From assembly GCA_902778325.1 (NCBI GenBank), contig CACYWZ010000008.1, forward strand, positions 1-64,000: a stretch of DNA of 64,000 bases, read 5' to 3'. This document shows, piece by piece, positions 7,259 to 15,231 of this stretch; the first letter of the stretch is position 1, and every line of letters begins with the position of its first letter. Origin of the DNA: an uncultured Spirochaetaceae bacterium. GTDB lineage: Bacteria; Spirochaetota; Spirochaetia; Treponematales; Treponemataceae. The notes below the pieces were generated by a model. That model saw only the letters and a program-made list of their open reading frames with translations, was not told where the DNA came from and searched no databases. The translations under genes and the position numbers were made by a program.

Positions 7259-8887
7259 GTGGAAAAATTAAGGGCTATGAGCAAGTATATTTTTGTGGCA
7301 AGCGGCGTTTGTTCCACGCTGGGAAAAGGTGTTGCGGCTTCTTCAATCGGAAGTCTTCTTGAGTGCAGCGGTCTTAAAGTTGCAATGATGAAATGCGACC
7401 CGTACATCAACGTTGATGCGGGAAACATCAGCCCATACCAGCATGGCGAAGTCTTTGTTACCGAAGACGGCGCAGAAACTGATTTGGATTTGGGAAACTT
7501 TTCACGCTTCACCAGCGTAAAAGTTACGGACGACGACTGCATAACCATGGGAAAAGTATACGACAGCGTTATACGAAACGAGCGTGCAGGACGCTACAAC
7601 GGGCGCACAGTGCAGGTCATTCCGCACATCACCGACGAGATTAAGCGCAGAATTATCGCACAAGGCACAAGAAGTGGCGCTGATGTTGTAATCGTCGAAA
7701 TTGGAGGAACGGTCGGCGACATCGAAGCAATTCCGTATCTTGAGGCGGCTCGACAACTCATTCGCGAATTGGGAAAAGGAGAGGTTCTTTCTATATATTT
7801 GACTCTCGTTCCTGTCATCACTGGCGGAGAGCTAAAATCAAAGCCAACTCAGAATGCAGTAAAACTCCTGCAAGAAGCGGGAATCAGACCTGATATTTTG
7901 ATTTGCAGATGCGAAACTGCTCTTGATGAAGGGCTCAGAAAGAAACTTGCAATGTTCTGCAATGTCTCCCTTTCATCAGTATTCACTTCAACTGACATTG
8001 AAAAGTCCATTTACGAGCTTCCAATTTTGTTCCATGAACAAGGCTTGGACAAGCGCGTTCTTGAAAAGCTCGGTCTTTCCGACAGAGCAACAGACATTTC
8101 GCAGTGGACATCATTTATTTCAAAACTCAACAATCCAGAGAAAAAAGTGTGCATAGCGATGGTCGGGAAAAAGGACTATCTCGACAACTGCTTCAAGAGC
8201 GTCCGCGAGTCGCTTTTCCATGCAGCAGTAACAAGCCACAACGCTTCTCTTTCAGTGAAAAAGATTGACGCTGAAACATTGGAGCGCACAAACGACATTG
8301 CTCCATATTTCGAAGGCGTTGACGGCATTATTGTTCCTGGAAACTACGGTCAGCGCGGATTTTTGGGACTTTTGTCCGCTGTCAATTATGCAAGAGAGAA
8401 TAACATCCCATATCTTGGAATTGACCTTGGAATGCAGCTTATGGCGATTGAAACAGCGCGAAATATTTTGGGCTGGGAAGATGCTGATTCCACAGAGTTC
8501 ATGCAGAACTGCTCACACGCTCTTATTTCGCTCCCAGAAGAGCAGACTGGTTTCCAAAGCGCAACAGTGATGAAGTTGGGCGCAGAGCCAATTTCGATTA
8601 TCAAAAACACAAAACTTTCTGAGATTTACGGCGGCGAAGCACAGATTAGCGAGCGCCACCGCTCAAAATACACATTTGACAGAAAATACAGCAATCAAAT
8701 GGCAGAAAACGGTCTTATCTCAAGCGCTTTCGCAATTCCAGACAAGCAGACAGAAGCGTTTGAGTGGAAAAATCACGTTTGGGGAATTGGCGTTCAGTAT
8801 CACCCGGAGTTTGTCTCGCGCCCTGCAAAGCCACACCCACTTTTCACGGCATTCATTGGAGCGGCTATCAGCAATCACAAGGCGTAA
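7259..8887 (+). CDS. pyrG: CTP synthase with a degenerate glutaminase domain
   Basis: CTP synthase converts UTP to CTP using ATP and ammonia, normally released from glutamine by its C-terminal amidotransferase domain. The synthetase half is well conserved (STLGKG P-loop, [39 protein letters not shown]). In the C-terminal half the nucleophile motif GICLGMQ is GIDLGMQ, so the catalytic Cys is Asp (codon 8423-8425). The oxyanion-hole PGGFG is PGNYG; the HPE motif remains (QYHPEF). The enzyme probably cannot use glutamine and depends on free ammonia or another donor. GTG at 7259 has AAAGG 9 bases ahead; the ATG at 7277 (MSKYIF) is an alternative. lptC begins directly after the stop. Confidence 0.93.
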   Translation: MEKLRAMSKYIFVASGVCSTLGKGVAASSIGSLLECSGLKVAMMKCDPYINVDAGNISPYQHGEVFVTEDGAETDLDLGNFSRFTSVKVTDDDCITMGKVYDSVIRNERAGRYNGRTVQVIPHITDEIKRRIIAQGTRSGADVVIVEIGGTVGDIEAIPYLEAARQLIRELGKGEVLSIYLTLVPVITGGELKSKPTQNAVKLLQEAGIRPDILICRCETALDEGLRKKLAMFCNVSLSSVFTSTDIEKSIYELPILFHEQGLDKRVLEKLGLSDRATDISQWTSFISKLNNPEKKVCIAMVGKKDYLDNCFKSVRESLFHAAVTSHNASLSVKKIDAETLERTNDIAPYFEGVDGIIVPGNYGQRGFLGLLSAVNYARENNIPYLGIDLGMQLMAIETARNILGWEDADSTEFMQNCSHALISLPEEQTGFQSATVMKLGAEPISIIKNTKLSEIYGGEAQISERHRSKYTFDRKYSNQMAENGLISSAFAIPDKQTEAFEWKNHVWGIGVQYHPEFVSRPAKPHPLFTAFIGAAISNHKA

Positions 8888-9469
8888 ATGAGTTTTTTTC
8901 CGAAACGATTTCGTTTGACAAGGGGATTCGTCCCCTTGTTTGTTTTTATCTTATCACTCTCCTCTTGTTCGCTGAATTATGGTGATGACAGCGAAAACGA
9001 CACAAAATACCCAGAGTTTGCCTTTTATGACGCAAAACTCATTCGCTTTGAAAAGGCGCGAAAGACAGTAGAACTCAGTGCCGAGAGAATCGAAAAGTAT
9101 CGTGGCTCAAACGCCTCTTTTGCAAAAAACGCTTCTTTTTCAACTTGGAACAGTGACGGAAGCGCGCAGAACGAAGGAAAATGCACTCTTCTAAAAGCAG
9201 ACTCCGACGAAAAGAAATACATTATGCTCGACGGAATCATGCTCAAAAGCGAATCGCACAACTTCACGATAGAAGCCTCGTCGCTTTTTTATGACGGCAA
9301 AACCGAGCAAATGGTTTCAGGCGAGAACGAACTCGTCATCTTAAAGCGCAACGATTTACTCATGGAAGGACGAGGCTTTTCTGCGAGCGGAATCGACAAG
9401 AGTTTTCGCTTTTCAGGACTTGTCGACGGCTCAATAACAACGGAGGAAAGCAATGAAATCTCTGAATAA
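8888..9469 (+). CDS. LptC-like LPS/LOS export lipoprotein
   Basis: A 193-residue protein with a signal peptide and lipobox (SLSSC), followed by an LptC/OstA-like beta region with repeated short strands (YDAKLIRFE, GIMLKSESHNFTIEASSLFYDG). In other bacteria LptC is the periplasmic anchor that receives lipopolysaccharide from LptBFG and passes it to LptA. The call rests on domain feel plus its place before an LptA-like gene and LptB. The start follows the pyrG stop without a gap, and the stop overlaps the next gene by 17 bases. Confidence 0.7.
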   Translation: MSFFPKRFRLTRGFVPLFVFILSLSSCSLNYGDDSENDTKYPEFAFYDAKLIRFEKARKTVELSAERIEKYRGSNASFAKNASFSTWNSDGSAQNEGKCTLLKADSDEKKYIMLDGIMLKSESHNFTIEASSLFYDGKTEQMVSGENELVILKRNDLLMEGRGFSASGIDKSFRFSGLVDGSITTEESNEISE

Positions 9470-10208
9470 ACGCTTTTTTTTCACTTTCGCCCTCGCAGCG
9501 CTTCTCGCTCTTTCTCCGTCGTCAGCCGAGACAATCACATTTTCCGCGGACTCAATGAGCGGAAAGACAGGCAAAGACGCCGACAACACAACGCTTTTGG
9601 GAAACGCATTCGTCAAAACGACATCGATGGAGATAAGCGCCGACGAAATAAAACTCCACGGGCACAATTTTCGCTACATAACAGCGACAGGCAACGTGAA
9701 AGGAAAAAACACGCAGTCCGCCCTTGATTTTTCGAGCGGAAGCCTTGAATATGACCGCGAAACAAAAATTGCAGTGCTAAAAGAAAAAGTAAGTCTTTCT
9801 GACAGTGAGAAAGGCGTTGAGACAAGCGCTGAAATCATCGAATACAACCAGAATCTTGAAATCGCGATAATGCAAATCGGCGTGAAGCTCACGCAGAAAA
9901 ACAATGTCTGCTCCAGCGCATACGCGATTTACCGGAAAAAAGCGCAAGTTCTGAACATGAGCGGAAACGCCCGCGTCGTTCAGGACGATGATATTTTCCG
10001 CGCCCAGGAAATCACGCTGAACCTCGAAACTCAAGAAATCACCCTTGACGGCAAAGTCAAAGGCAACGTCTCTACCTCGACAGCAGAAAGCAAAGAGCCA
10101 CGCCCAGAAAGCAAAGAAGAAAAGGAAACGCAGAGCACAAAAGACGTCATAAACGACTTCAACAGCGAAGAGAGCGCAAAAAAAAGACGAGGCGCAAAAC
10201 GCGGATGA
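9453..10208 (+). CDS. LptA/OstA-like periplasmic bridge protein
   Basis: A 251-residue protein with a signal peptide (cleavage near PSSAETI) and OstA-type repeats: TFSADSMSG, ATGNVKGKN, SGNARVVQDDD, LDGKVKGNV. LptA links the inner and outer membrane in LPS/LOS export. The start has GGAGG 9 bases ahead. In the annotated frame it ends ESAKKRRGAKRG. An eight-A run at 10178-10185 offers a +1 shift into a frame that continues with an acidic then Lys-rich tail to 10254, ending just before the lptB ribosome binding site. The shifted tail has more typical composition, so either slippage or a base error in the A run is possible. Confidence 0.75.
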   Translation: MKSLNKRFFFTFALAALLALSPSSAETITFSADSMSGKTGKDADNTTLLGNAFVKTTSMEISADEIKLHGHNFRYITATGNVKGKNTQSALDFSSGSLEYDRETKIAVLKEKVSLSDSEKGVETSAEIIEYNQNLEIAIMQIGVKLTQKNNVCSSAYAIYRKKAQVLNMSGNARVVQDDDIFRAQEITLNLETQEITLDGKVKGNVSTSTAESKEPRPESKEEKETQSTKDVINDFNSEESAKKRRGAKRG

Positions 10209-10254
10209 AAAGAGCGAAGAAGAGCCTGTAAAGAAAAAGAAGAAAAAGCGATAA
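10178..10254 (+). other. A8 run with alternative +1 reading frame for the lptA tail
   Basis: If one A of the run at 10178-10185 is skipped, translation continues as [19 protein letters not shown], then lysines, to TAA at 10252-10254. The in-frame version stops at 10206-10208. Runs of eight or more A are known sites of polymerase slippage and also of sequencing errors. Confidence 0.5.
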
Positions 10255-10268
10255 GAGAGGAGCTTAAA

Positions 10269-11009
10269 ATGAACAGAGAGGAAAAACACACGCTCAGAGT
10301 GTCGAGCCTTTACAAATCATTTGGGCGAAAAAAGGTTGTGCAAGGCGTTGATTTTAGTATGCAGACAGGCGAAGTGCTTGGGCTTTTGGGACCAAACGGA
10401 GCGGGAAAAACAACGACGTTTTATATGGTCGTGGGGTTCTACAAGCCCACATCAGGAGAAGTTTTCCTTGACAACGAGCGCATAACAAAACTCCCGATGT
10501 ACAAAAGAGCGCGGAAAGGCATTTCGTATTTGCCGCAAGAAGCATCCGTGTTCAGAAAGCTCACTGTCGAAGAAAACATCTTCTCGATACTCGAAACACG
10601 AAAAGACTTGAGCGCCAAAGAAAAAAAGCAGCGCCTCGACGAACTCATCGAGCAGTTCGACATCGCTCGTATACGCCATCAGCCTGCTTTCACGCTTTCT
10701 GGAGGTGAACGTCGTCGCACAGAGATTGCGCGGAGCTTGGCTATTGAGCCAAAGTTCTTGCTTTTGGACGAGCCTTTTGCGGGCATCGACCCCATCGCAG
10801 TCGCCGACATAAAAAAGATGATTCACTATCTTTCAACGCAGGGAATCGGCATTCTCATCACCGACCACAACGTTCGAGACACGCTTGAAATCACCGACCG
10901 CGCCATAATCATCAACACAGGACAAATTTTAATTCAAGGCTCCAAAGACGAAATCGTAGAAAGTCCTATTGCCCGCGAAATCTATCTTGGCGAAAACTTC
11001 CATATGTGA
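10269..11009 (+). CDS. lptB: LPS export ABC transporter ATP-binding protein LptB
   Basis: The cytoplasmic ATPase that powers LptFG extraction of LPS/LOS. The 246-residue protein has Walker [10 protein letters not shown], the Q-loop in [10 protein letters not shown], signature [10 protein letters not shown], Walker [13 protein letters not shown] and switch His in ITDHNVRDT, all typical of LptB. The RBS is GAGGAG 8 bases before the ATG. It is the last gene of a pyrG-lptC-lptA-lptB string. The permeases LptF/LptG are not in the window. Confidence 0.9.
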   Translation: MNREEKHTLRVSSLYKSFGRKKVVQGVDFSMQTGEVLGLLGPNGAGKTTTFYMVVGFYKPTSGEVFLDNERITKLPMYKRARKGISYLPQEASVFRKLTVEENIFSILETRKDLSAKEKKQRLDELIEQFDIARIRHQPAFTLSGGERRRTEIARSLAIEPKFLLLDEPFAGIDPIAVADIKKMIHYLSTQGIGILITDHNVRDTLEITDRAIIINTGQILIQGSKDEIVESPIAREIYLGENFHM

Positions 11010-11014
11010 TAGAG

Positions 11015-11098
11015 GTGTCATGTTGAGCGGAACGCAGTAAAGTCGAAACATCTGCGCCTTGCTCTAAGCAGATTCTTCGACTTCGCTCAGAATGACAC
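11015..11098. repeat. Dispersed palindromic repeat (GTGTCAT...ATGACAC) between convergent genes
   Basis: The ends are inverted (GTGTCATGTTGAGCG and CGCTCAGAATGACAC), with an inner pair GTCGAAACATCTGC / GCAGATTCTTCGAC. It sits between the convergent lptB and HAD genes and could terminate both. Related TGAGCGAAGTCGAAG pieces occur near 29771-29868, 32893-32915 and 48670-48722. Confidence 0.8.
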
Positions 11099-11107
11099 AA
11101 AAATAAA

Positions 11108-11944
11108 CTAGAGAATGAACTTGTTGATTACTTCTGCAATAGCGCTTTCGTTGTGGTTTCGGGAGCAGATATAATCGCAGTAAGGCTTAATGCCCTCGTT
11201 GCTGTTTGCCACGCCAACGCCCAAGCCAGCAGCCTTTATCATCGCAAGGTCGTTGAAGTTGTCGCCAATAGCAATCGTGTCTGCAATGTCAACGCCCAAT
11301 TTTTGAGCCAGAATTGACAACCCCCTGCCTTTATCAACGCCTTTTTTATTGAACTCAATGTAGCGGTTAGAAGAGAAACTTACTTCGCAACTTTTTGCAA
11401 TGTCGGCAAAATCGCGCTTCATTTGCTCGCGATACTCGACGCTTTCGTTCATAAAAAGCACTTTCACAATGTCCTGTCCGCGCAAAAAATCTATGCTCAT
11501 CTCGTCGATTTCAACAACGTCCATACGCCCCGCAACATAAGAACGCTCGCTTTCGTTGAAGTTGTAGACATAAACAGTGTCTTTCGTGTAGGCGTGCATG
11601 CAAACATCGTAATCACGAGCCTTGTCAACCAAAGCCTTTGCCACATCAAAGTCCAGAGCGTCAAAATGAAGCAGCCGAGGGCTGTCTTGATTATGCTCGT
11701 CTGAGTTCTCGGTGATTGCGCCGCCATTGAATGAAATCACATATTCGCCTTTCTCGCCAAAAAGACCGATTTCCTTTAGCGTGCCTTCCGTGCTTTTGTA
11801 GCCGCGTCCCGTGCAGAGAACAAAGCGCACACCCGCTTCTCGAGCCTTTTTTATCGCTTCCACATTCTCAGCCGACACCTTTCGCTCGCTATTGAGCAAA
11901 GTTTCGTCCAAATCACACGCAATAATCTTGTATTTTCTTTCCAT
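11108..11944 (-). CDS. Cof-type HAD-IIB sugar-phosphate/nucleotide phosphatase
   Basis: A 278-residue protein with the HAD motifs: DLDET at 11-15 (nucleophile and acid), CTGRG for motif II, a conserved Lys in NKKGVDKGRGL and GDNFNDLAM as the metal-binding motif. The cap domain is of the Cof type. Such enzymes dephosphorylate small phosphorylated metabolites; the substrate cannot be read from sequence. The start at 11944 fits the family; the region upstream carries TATAAT (11960-11955) only 10 bases before the ATG and no Shine-Dalgarno, so the mRNA leader is very short. It is divergent from the gene at 12027. Confidence 0.87.
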   Translation of the reverse strand: MERKYKIIACDLDETLLNSERKVSAENVEAIKKAREAGVRFVLCTGRGYKSTEGTLKEIGLFGEKGEYVISFNGGAITENSDEHNQDSPRLLHFDALDFDVAKALVDKARDYDVCMHAYTKDTVYVYNFNESERSYVAGRMDVVEIDEMSIDFLRGQDIVKVLFMNESVEYREQMKRDFADIAKSCEVSFSSNRYIEFNKKGVDKGRGLSILAQKLGVDIADTIAIGDNFNDLAMIKAAGLGVGVANSNEGIKPYCDYICSRNHNESAIAEVINKFIL

Positions 11945-12026
11945 AACGAGCGCAATTATATCGACTTTTCTGCGTAACGCATAGCGCAAAGCCGATAATA
12001 AATCATTAACGGAGGATTTTAGCAAA

Positions 12027-12587
12027 ATGCCGAACTGGTGCTACAACACAATTACATTTCCCACAAAAAAAGCCTACACCGATTTCATTGAACAATACGG
12101 AAAAGGAAGCCGCAAGTTCTCGTATCAATGGATAATCCCAGAGCCAAAAAGCCCTGAAGAGTGCGAAGAAAAATACATTCTGCACAACGACGAAGAGCGG
12201 AAAGCTGCATATCTTGCGAAAGACACAGGCTGGTTCAACTGGTACGATTGGCACTGGGACAAATGGGGCTGCAAGTGGGACGCAATTATTCACGACGAAG
12301 ATAATTGCTTTGACGACGAAAAGTTTTCGATTTGTTTTGATTCGCCTTGGAGCGAGCCGATTAAAGTCTATGAGAAAATGGCAGAGCTTGGCATTGAGTT
12401 TTCATATACTTGGGTAATCGAGGGCGACCAAGCCTCAGGCGGTGGCAAAGCTGAGAACGGCAAGCTCATTCAGTGGGAAGACGAAATCGAATGCAACGAT
12501 AATGGCGTTCCCAACGAAGAAATGCCAGAGCTACCGAGTTATAACGAATCATATTCTGACAACTTTCCCTCAGACATTCCCTTTTAA
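12027..12587 (+). CDS. Api92/YubB ferredoxin-fold-like protein
   Basis: A 186-residue protein beginning MPNWCYNTITF, the typical opening of the Api92/YubB-like ferredoxin-fold family found on phages, plasmids and genomic islands. It is rich in Trp and Asp/Glu (FNWYDWHWDKWGCKWD), with SYTWVIEGDQASGG in the second half. It ends in an acidic tail, FPSDIPF. GGAGG lies about 10 bases before the ATG. The function of the family is unknown. Together with the PcfJ-like operon downstream it suggests DNA of mobile origin. Confidence 0.65.
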   Translation: MPNWCYNTITFPTKKAYTDFIEQYGKGSRKFSYQWIIPEPKSPEECEEKYILHNDEERKAAYLAKDTGWFNWYDWHWDKWGCKWDAIIHDEDNCFDDEKFSICFDSPWSEPIKVYEKMAELGIEFSYTWVIEGDQASGGGKAENGKLIQWEDEIECNDNGVPNEEMPELPSYNESYSDNFPSDIPF

Positions 12588-12654
12588 TCACTCACTTTCC
12601 CGCCAATGATATTCTCGCACGGGCGGACGGCAATGCTCACACCGCTCGAACTAG

Positions 12655-12724
12655 ACATCTCCTTTAATGTTACAGGAAATCCTCCTCTAATGTTAAAGGA
12701 AACGCTCCTCTAACGTTAGAGGAA
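12655..12724. repeat. Short tandem array, about 23-bp unit, 3 copies
   Basis: Units such as CCTTTAATGTTACAGGAAAT and CCTCTAATGTTAAAGGAAAC repeat at 23-base spacing. Each is partly palindromic (CCTTTAA...TTAAAGG). It lies between convergent genes and resembles the 21-bp arrays at 23479 and 29567 in base pattern. Confidence 0.75.
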
Positions 12725-13444
12725 GGGAACGATACGGACGGGATACTTCCCTTGTATCGTTCGTAGTGAAGAGAGAGCTCCGCCCTTGCTGTTGTATCGC
12801 GTCCGCACGATAGGCGTGTATACTCCTTCGGCGATGTCGGAAGGAAGGCGCACGGTCAAAAGAGAGGGTGTGTTTGTGACGAGGCGGGCTTTTCTCTCCG
12901 TGCCGTCCTCTGCCAAAAGGAAAAAGCCCTGCTCCTCGTCCGCGCTGTCCAAGATTTTGGCATCCTTGCACTTGAACTGCAAAGTGTCGTCAGTACATGC
13001 CTCACCGCTCTTCATATCGCGCTCCAAGTCGATGAAAGAGCCAAGGAAACAGCGCAGACCTTTCTCGCCCAAAACATGAAGTTTCACGCTTGCAAGAACT
13101 TCAAGGAGTGGCTTTTGGCACACGATTGAAACTGTGCATTTCATAGATTCACCCTTTTCTTTTTTGCCCTTGCCTCTCCATTTTCCTTTGACGACGGGGA
13201 AAAGGCGGATATTTGAGTCCGCGAACGAGTTTCCATCAGAAAGTTTTTCTCTGACAAACTCGTCACGCGCGTTCAGCACTGCCAAAATCTGCTCGCGGTT
13301 TCCCATTCCGCGACTGCTCAAATCGTCTGCGACGTCGGCATTGTGAAGAGTGTCGCGTCGGCTCATAACGCAGGCTGTGTATGTTTTATCGTCGGCTGTG
13401 TTGAGATAACTTTTCTTGAGTGTTATGTTCCAAATATGCTCCAT
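12716..13444 (-). CDS. HU-like DNA-binding protein with C-terminal Ig-like (DUF4469-type) domain
   Basis: The 242-residue protein has an N-terminal HU-like segment (residues about 5-95: YTACVMSRRDTLHNADVADD, REQILAVLNARDEFVREKL, NIRLFPVVKGKWRG). Its C-terminal domain ends in LPSDIAEGVYTPIVRTRYNS, the pattern of DUF4469 Ig-like domains. HU-like parts suggest DNA contact; the role of this composite family is unknown. AAGGA lies 9 bases before the start. It is the last gene of the operon that begins with the PcfJ-like gene. Confidence 0.6.
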   Translation of the reverse strand: MEHIWNITLKKSYLNTADDKTYTACVMSRRDTLHNADVADDLSSRGMGNREQILAVLNARDEFVREKLSDGNSFADSNIRLFPVVKGKWRGKGKKEKGESMKCTVSIVCQKPLLEVLASVKLHVLGEKGLRCFLGSFIDLERDMKSGEACTDDTLQFKCKDAKILDSADEEQGFFLLAEDGTERKARLVTNTPSLLTVRLPSDIAEGVYTPIVRTRYNSKGGALSSLRTIQGKYPVRIVPFL

Positions 13445-13481
13445 TTTATTCTTCCTTTAATTTCTCCAGATTCGCCCTAAA

Positions 13482-14402
13482 TCACTCCCTTTCCGCCAGC
13501 CGCTGCTTTACCAAGTGCGTAAAGTACTCCAGAGAGCCTTTTCCCTGCACCAAAAGCGCGGCTTCGGTCAAATATTCGCCGTCCGAACTCTTTTCGTCAA
13601 CTCTCGCCTTCTCCACGCAGGGAGTGAACATCGGTTCATAGACAAACTCCCCGTCTTCGTCAAGGCAATCGGTCGGTACTTCGATATGGCTTGCGTCGCG
13701 ATACCGCCGAACGATGTTTTTCGCCATCCACTCCCCGCCGAGATGATTCACCACGCCGACTCTTCCCGAATGCACCTCCCGCACGATGTCGCCGTCCTTG
13801 AATGGATAGGGAATCTCGACATAAAAATTGTCCAACCGATTATCGCTGTCGTAAGCCGCAAAAGAAAAAGACGAATCCACCCGCAAAAGCCCGCCACATG
13901 CATTGAAAAATCCACAAACGCACTTATCTCCGTCGAGTTCCCGCAGCGTAATTTTGTAGCCCGAGAGATTTTCGCCCGCATCAGCCCTTGCTGCCTCCGC
14001 CGCCTTTTCAATGCAGGAAAAGCACGAAGGAGAAAACGCCTCGCTCTGCCCTCCTCGAAGCGAATCCGACTTCATCGAATAGCTCACCTCGTAAACTCCG
14101 CCGAGAGAGTTCTGAAACAAAGCCGTTTCCGCCTCCATATCAGCCCTAATGTGTGCGTCAATCTGCAAAGCCAACTCCTCCGCCGAAATAACGCCGTCAT
14201 CTTTCTGCGTCTTAAACTCGCTCGTCGGATTTTCCCGCAATTTCGCCGCAATCGCCCGCAGCGCATCGAGTCGCACGTCCTCGCGCAAAATCGGATTCTG
14301 AAAAATCAACGCCGCTTCGTCCAACAAAGAAAATCTATGTCCACATTCCGCGATATATTCCCGCACCTCCGCCGACGGAATGAGTTTTTTCATATCAATC
14401 AT
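13482..14402 (-). CDS. Unknown protein of the PcfJ-like operon
   Basis: I do not recognise the family of this 306-residue protein. It is predicted soluble. It has a helical N-terminal half, a Cys-containing middle (PSCFSCIE; KCVCGFFNACGG) and a beta-like segment GDIVREVHSGRVGVVNHLGG resembling a small beta-barrel. It ends RLAERE. Its first codons overlap the end of the preceding gene by 8 bases. After the TGA stop the same frame goes on as FRANLEKLKEE then TAA, a copy of the tail FKANLERLKRR of the neighbour, so the C-terminus may have been shortened by a new stop. Confidence 0.6.
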   Translation of the reverse strand: MIDMKKLIPSAEVREYIAECGHRFSLLDEAALIFQNPILREDVRLDALRAIAAKLRENPTSEFKTQKDDGVISAEELALQIDAHIRADMEAETALFQNSLGGVYEVSYSMKSDSLRGGQSEAFSPSCFSCIEKAAEAARADAGENLSGYKITLRELDGDKCVCGFFNACGGLLRVDSSFSFAAYDSDNRLDNFYVEIPYPFKDGDIVREVHSGRVGVVNHLGGEWMAKNIVRRYRDASHIEVPTDCLDEDGEFVYEPMFTPCVEKARVDEKSSDGEYLTEAALLVQGKGSLEYFTHLVKQRLAERE

Positions 14403-15204
14403 CGTTTCTCCTCTTCAATCTCTCCAGATTCGCCTTGAATCTCGCTCTATCCGCTTCCCGCCGTGCCGCTGCCTCCGCATTTTCCGCCTCATCTTCCGCC
14501 CGTCGCTGTGCAAAATATCGGCTCAGCGTGCTGTTTTCGTTTTTCACCTGCTCCCTCGCCCAATCGCGCACCGTCTTCAGCTCTTCCTCCGAAAAAATCC
14601 CATCGACATTGAAGACCTTTTCCGCCTCGTCTGTGCTTTCGTAGGGAAAGAGCCAATATTTCTCGCCGTCTTTCTCCAGCACGATGTATTCCATTCGCCC
14701 AAATTCCGCACTCGCCCAAGATTCCACGTCAGCGATGTCAATCGAAAGCCCAGTTTCTGCCCTTTTCAGCTTCAAGGGCTTTTCTTTCGGTTTCGAGAGC
14801 TTTTTGACATAGACCTTTTTGCGCTTTTCCACAAAATACGTTTTTGCTCCGTCAACTTCCGCCACGCCCGCCGTGTACTTTTGCCGAATTCTCCCGCTGC
14901 CCTCGACCTTGCCGTCAAAATCCGCGACGACTTCGAGATAATCAGAGTGGTGCGCTTCAACGTCACGCCATTCCACACGATGAACGCTCTTGAGCAAATA
15001 CGAGATGAGATAGAGCATAAAGCGATACGCTGGCTCTCCGCCATCAATCGTGCTTTTTTCAAGCGATAGAGCCTCAATCTTGCACGCTTTGCCCTCAAAT
15101 CGCACTGTCGCGCTCCCCTTTTCGCCAAGCAAGCTCTCGCCCTCGATGATTTTCGCCTCATCATCAAGCCTCTTTTCTGAAAATCTAAAACTCAAGTCAA
15201 TCAT
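14395..15204 (-). CDS. Unknown protein of the PcfJ-like operon with helical tail
   Basis: The 269-residue protein has no family I can name. It starts MIDLSFRFSEKRL and has a predicted beta-rich N-terminal half and a basic linker (KKVYVKKLSKPKEKPLKLKR). Next is an acidic region (YESTDEAEKVFNVDGIFSEE) and a long charged helix at the C-terminus rich in Ala, Arg and Glu, ending FKANLERLKRRNDD. No signal peptide or membrane segment. It lies 27 bases after the PcfJ-like gene and overlaps the following gene, so it is cotranscribed. Confidence 0.58.
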   Translation of the reverse strand: MIDLSFRFSEKRLDDEAKIIEGESLLGEKGSATVRFEGKACKIEALSLEKSTIDGGEPAYRFMLYLISYLLKSVHRVEWRDVEAHHSDYLEVVADFDGKVEGSGRIRQKYTAGVAEVDGAKTYFVEKRKKVYVKKLSKPKEKPLKLKRAETGLSIDIADVESWASAEFGRMEYIVLEKDGEKYWLFPYESTDEAEKVFNVDGIFSEEELKTVRDWAREQVKNENSTLSRYFAQRRAEDEAENAEAAARREADRARFKANLERLKRRNDD

Positions 15205-15231
15205 TCTTTTATTCCTCGCTTTTCAAATAAA

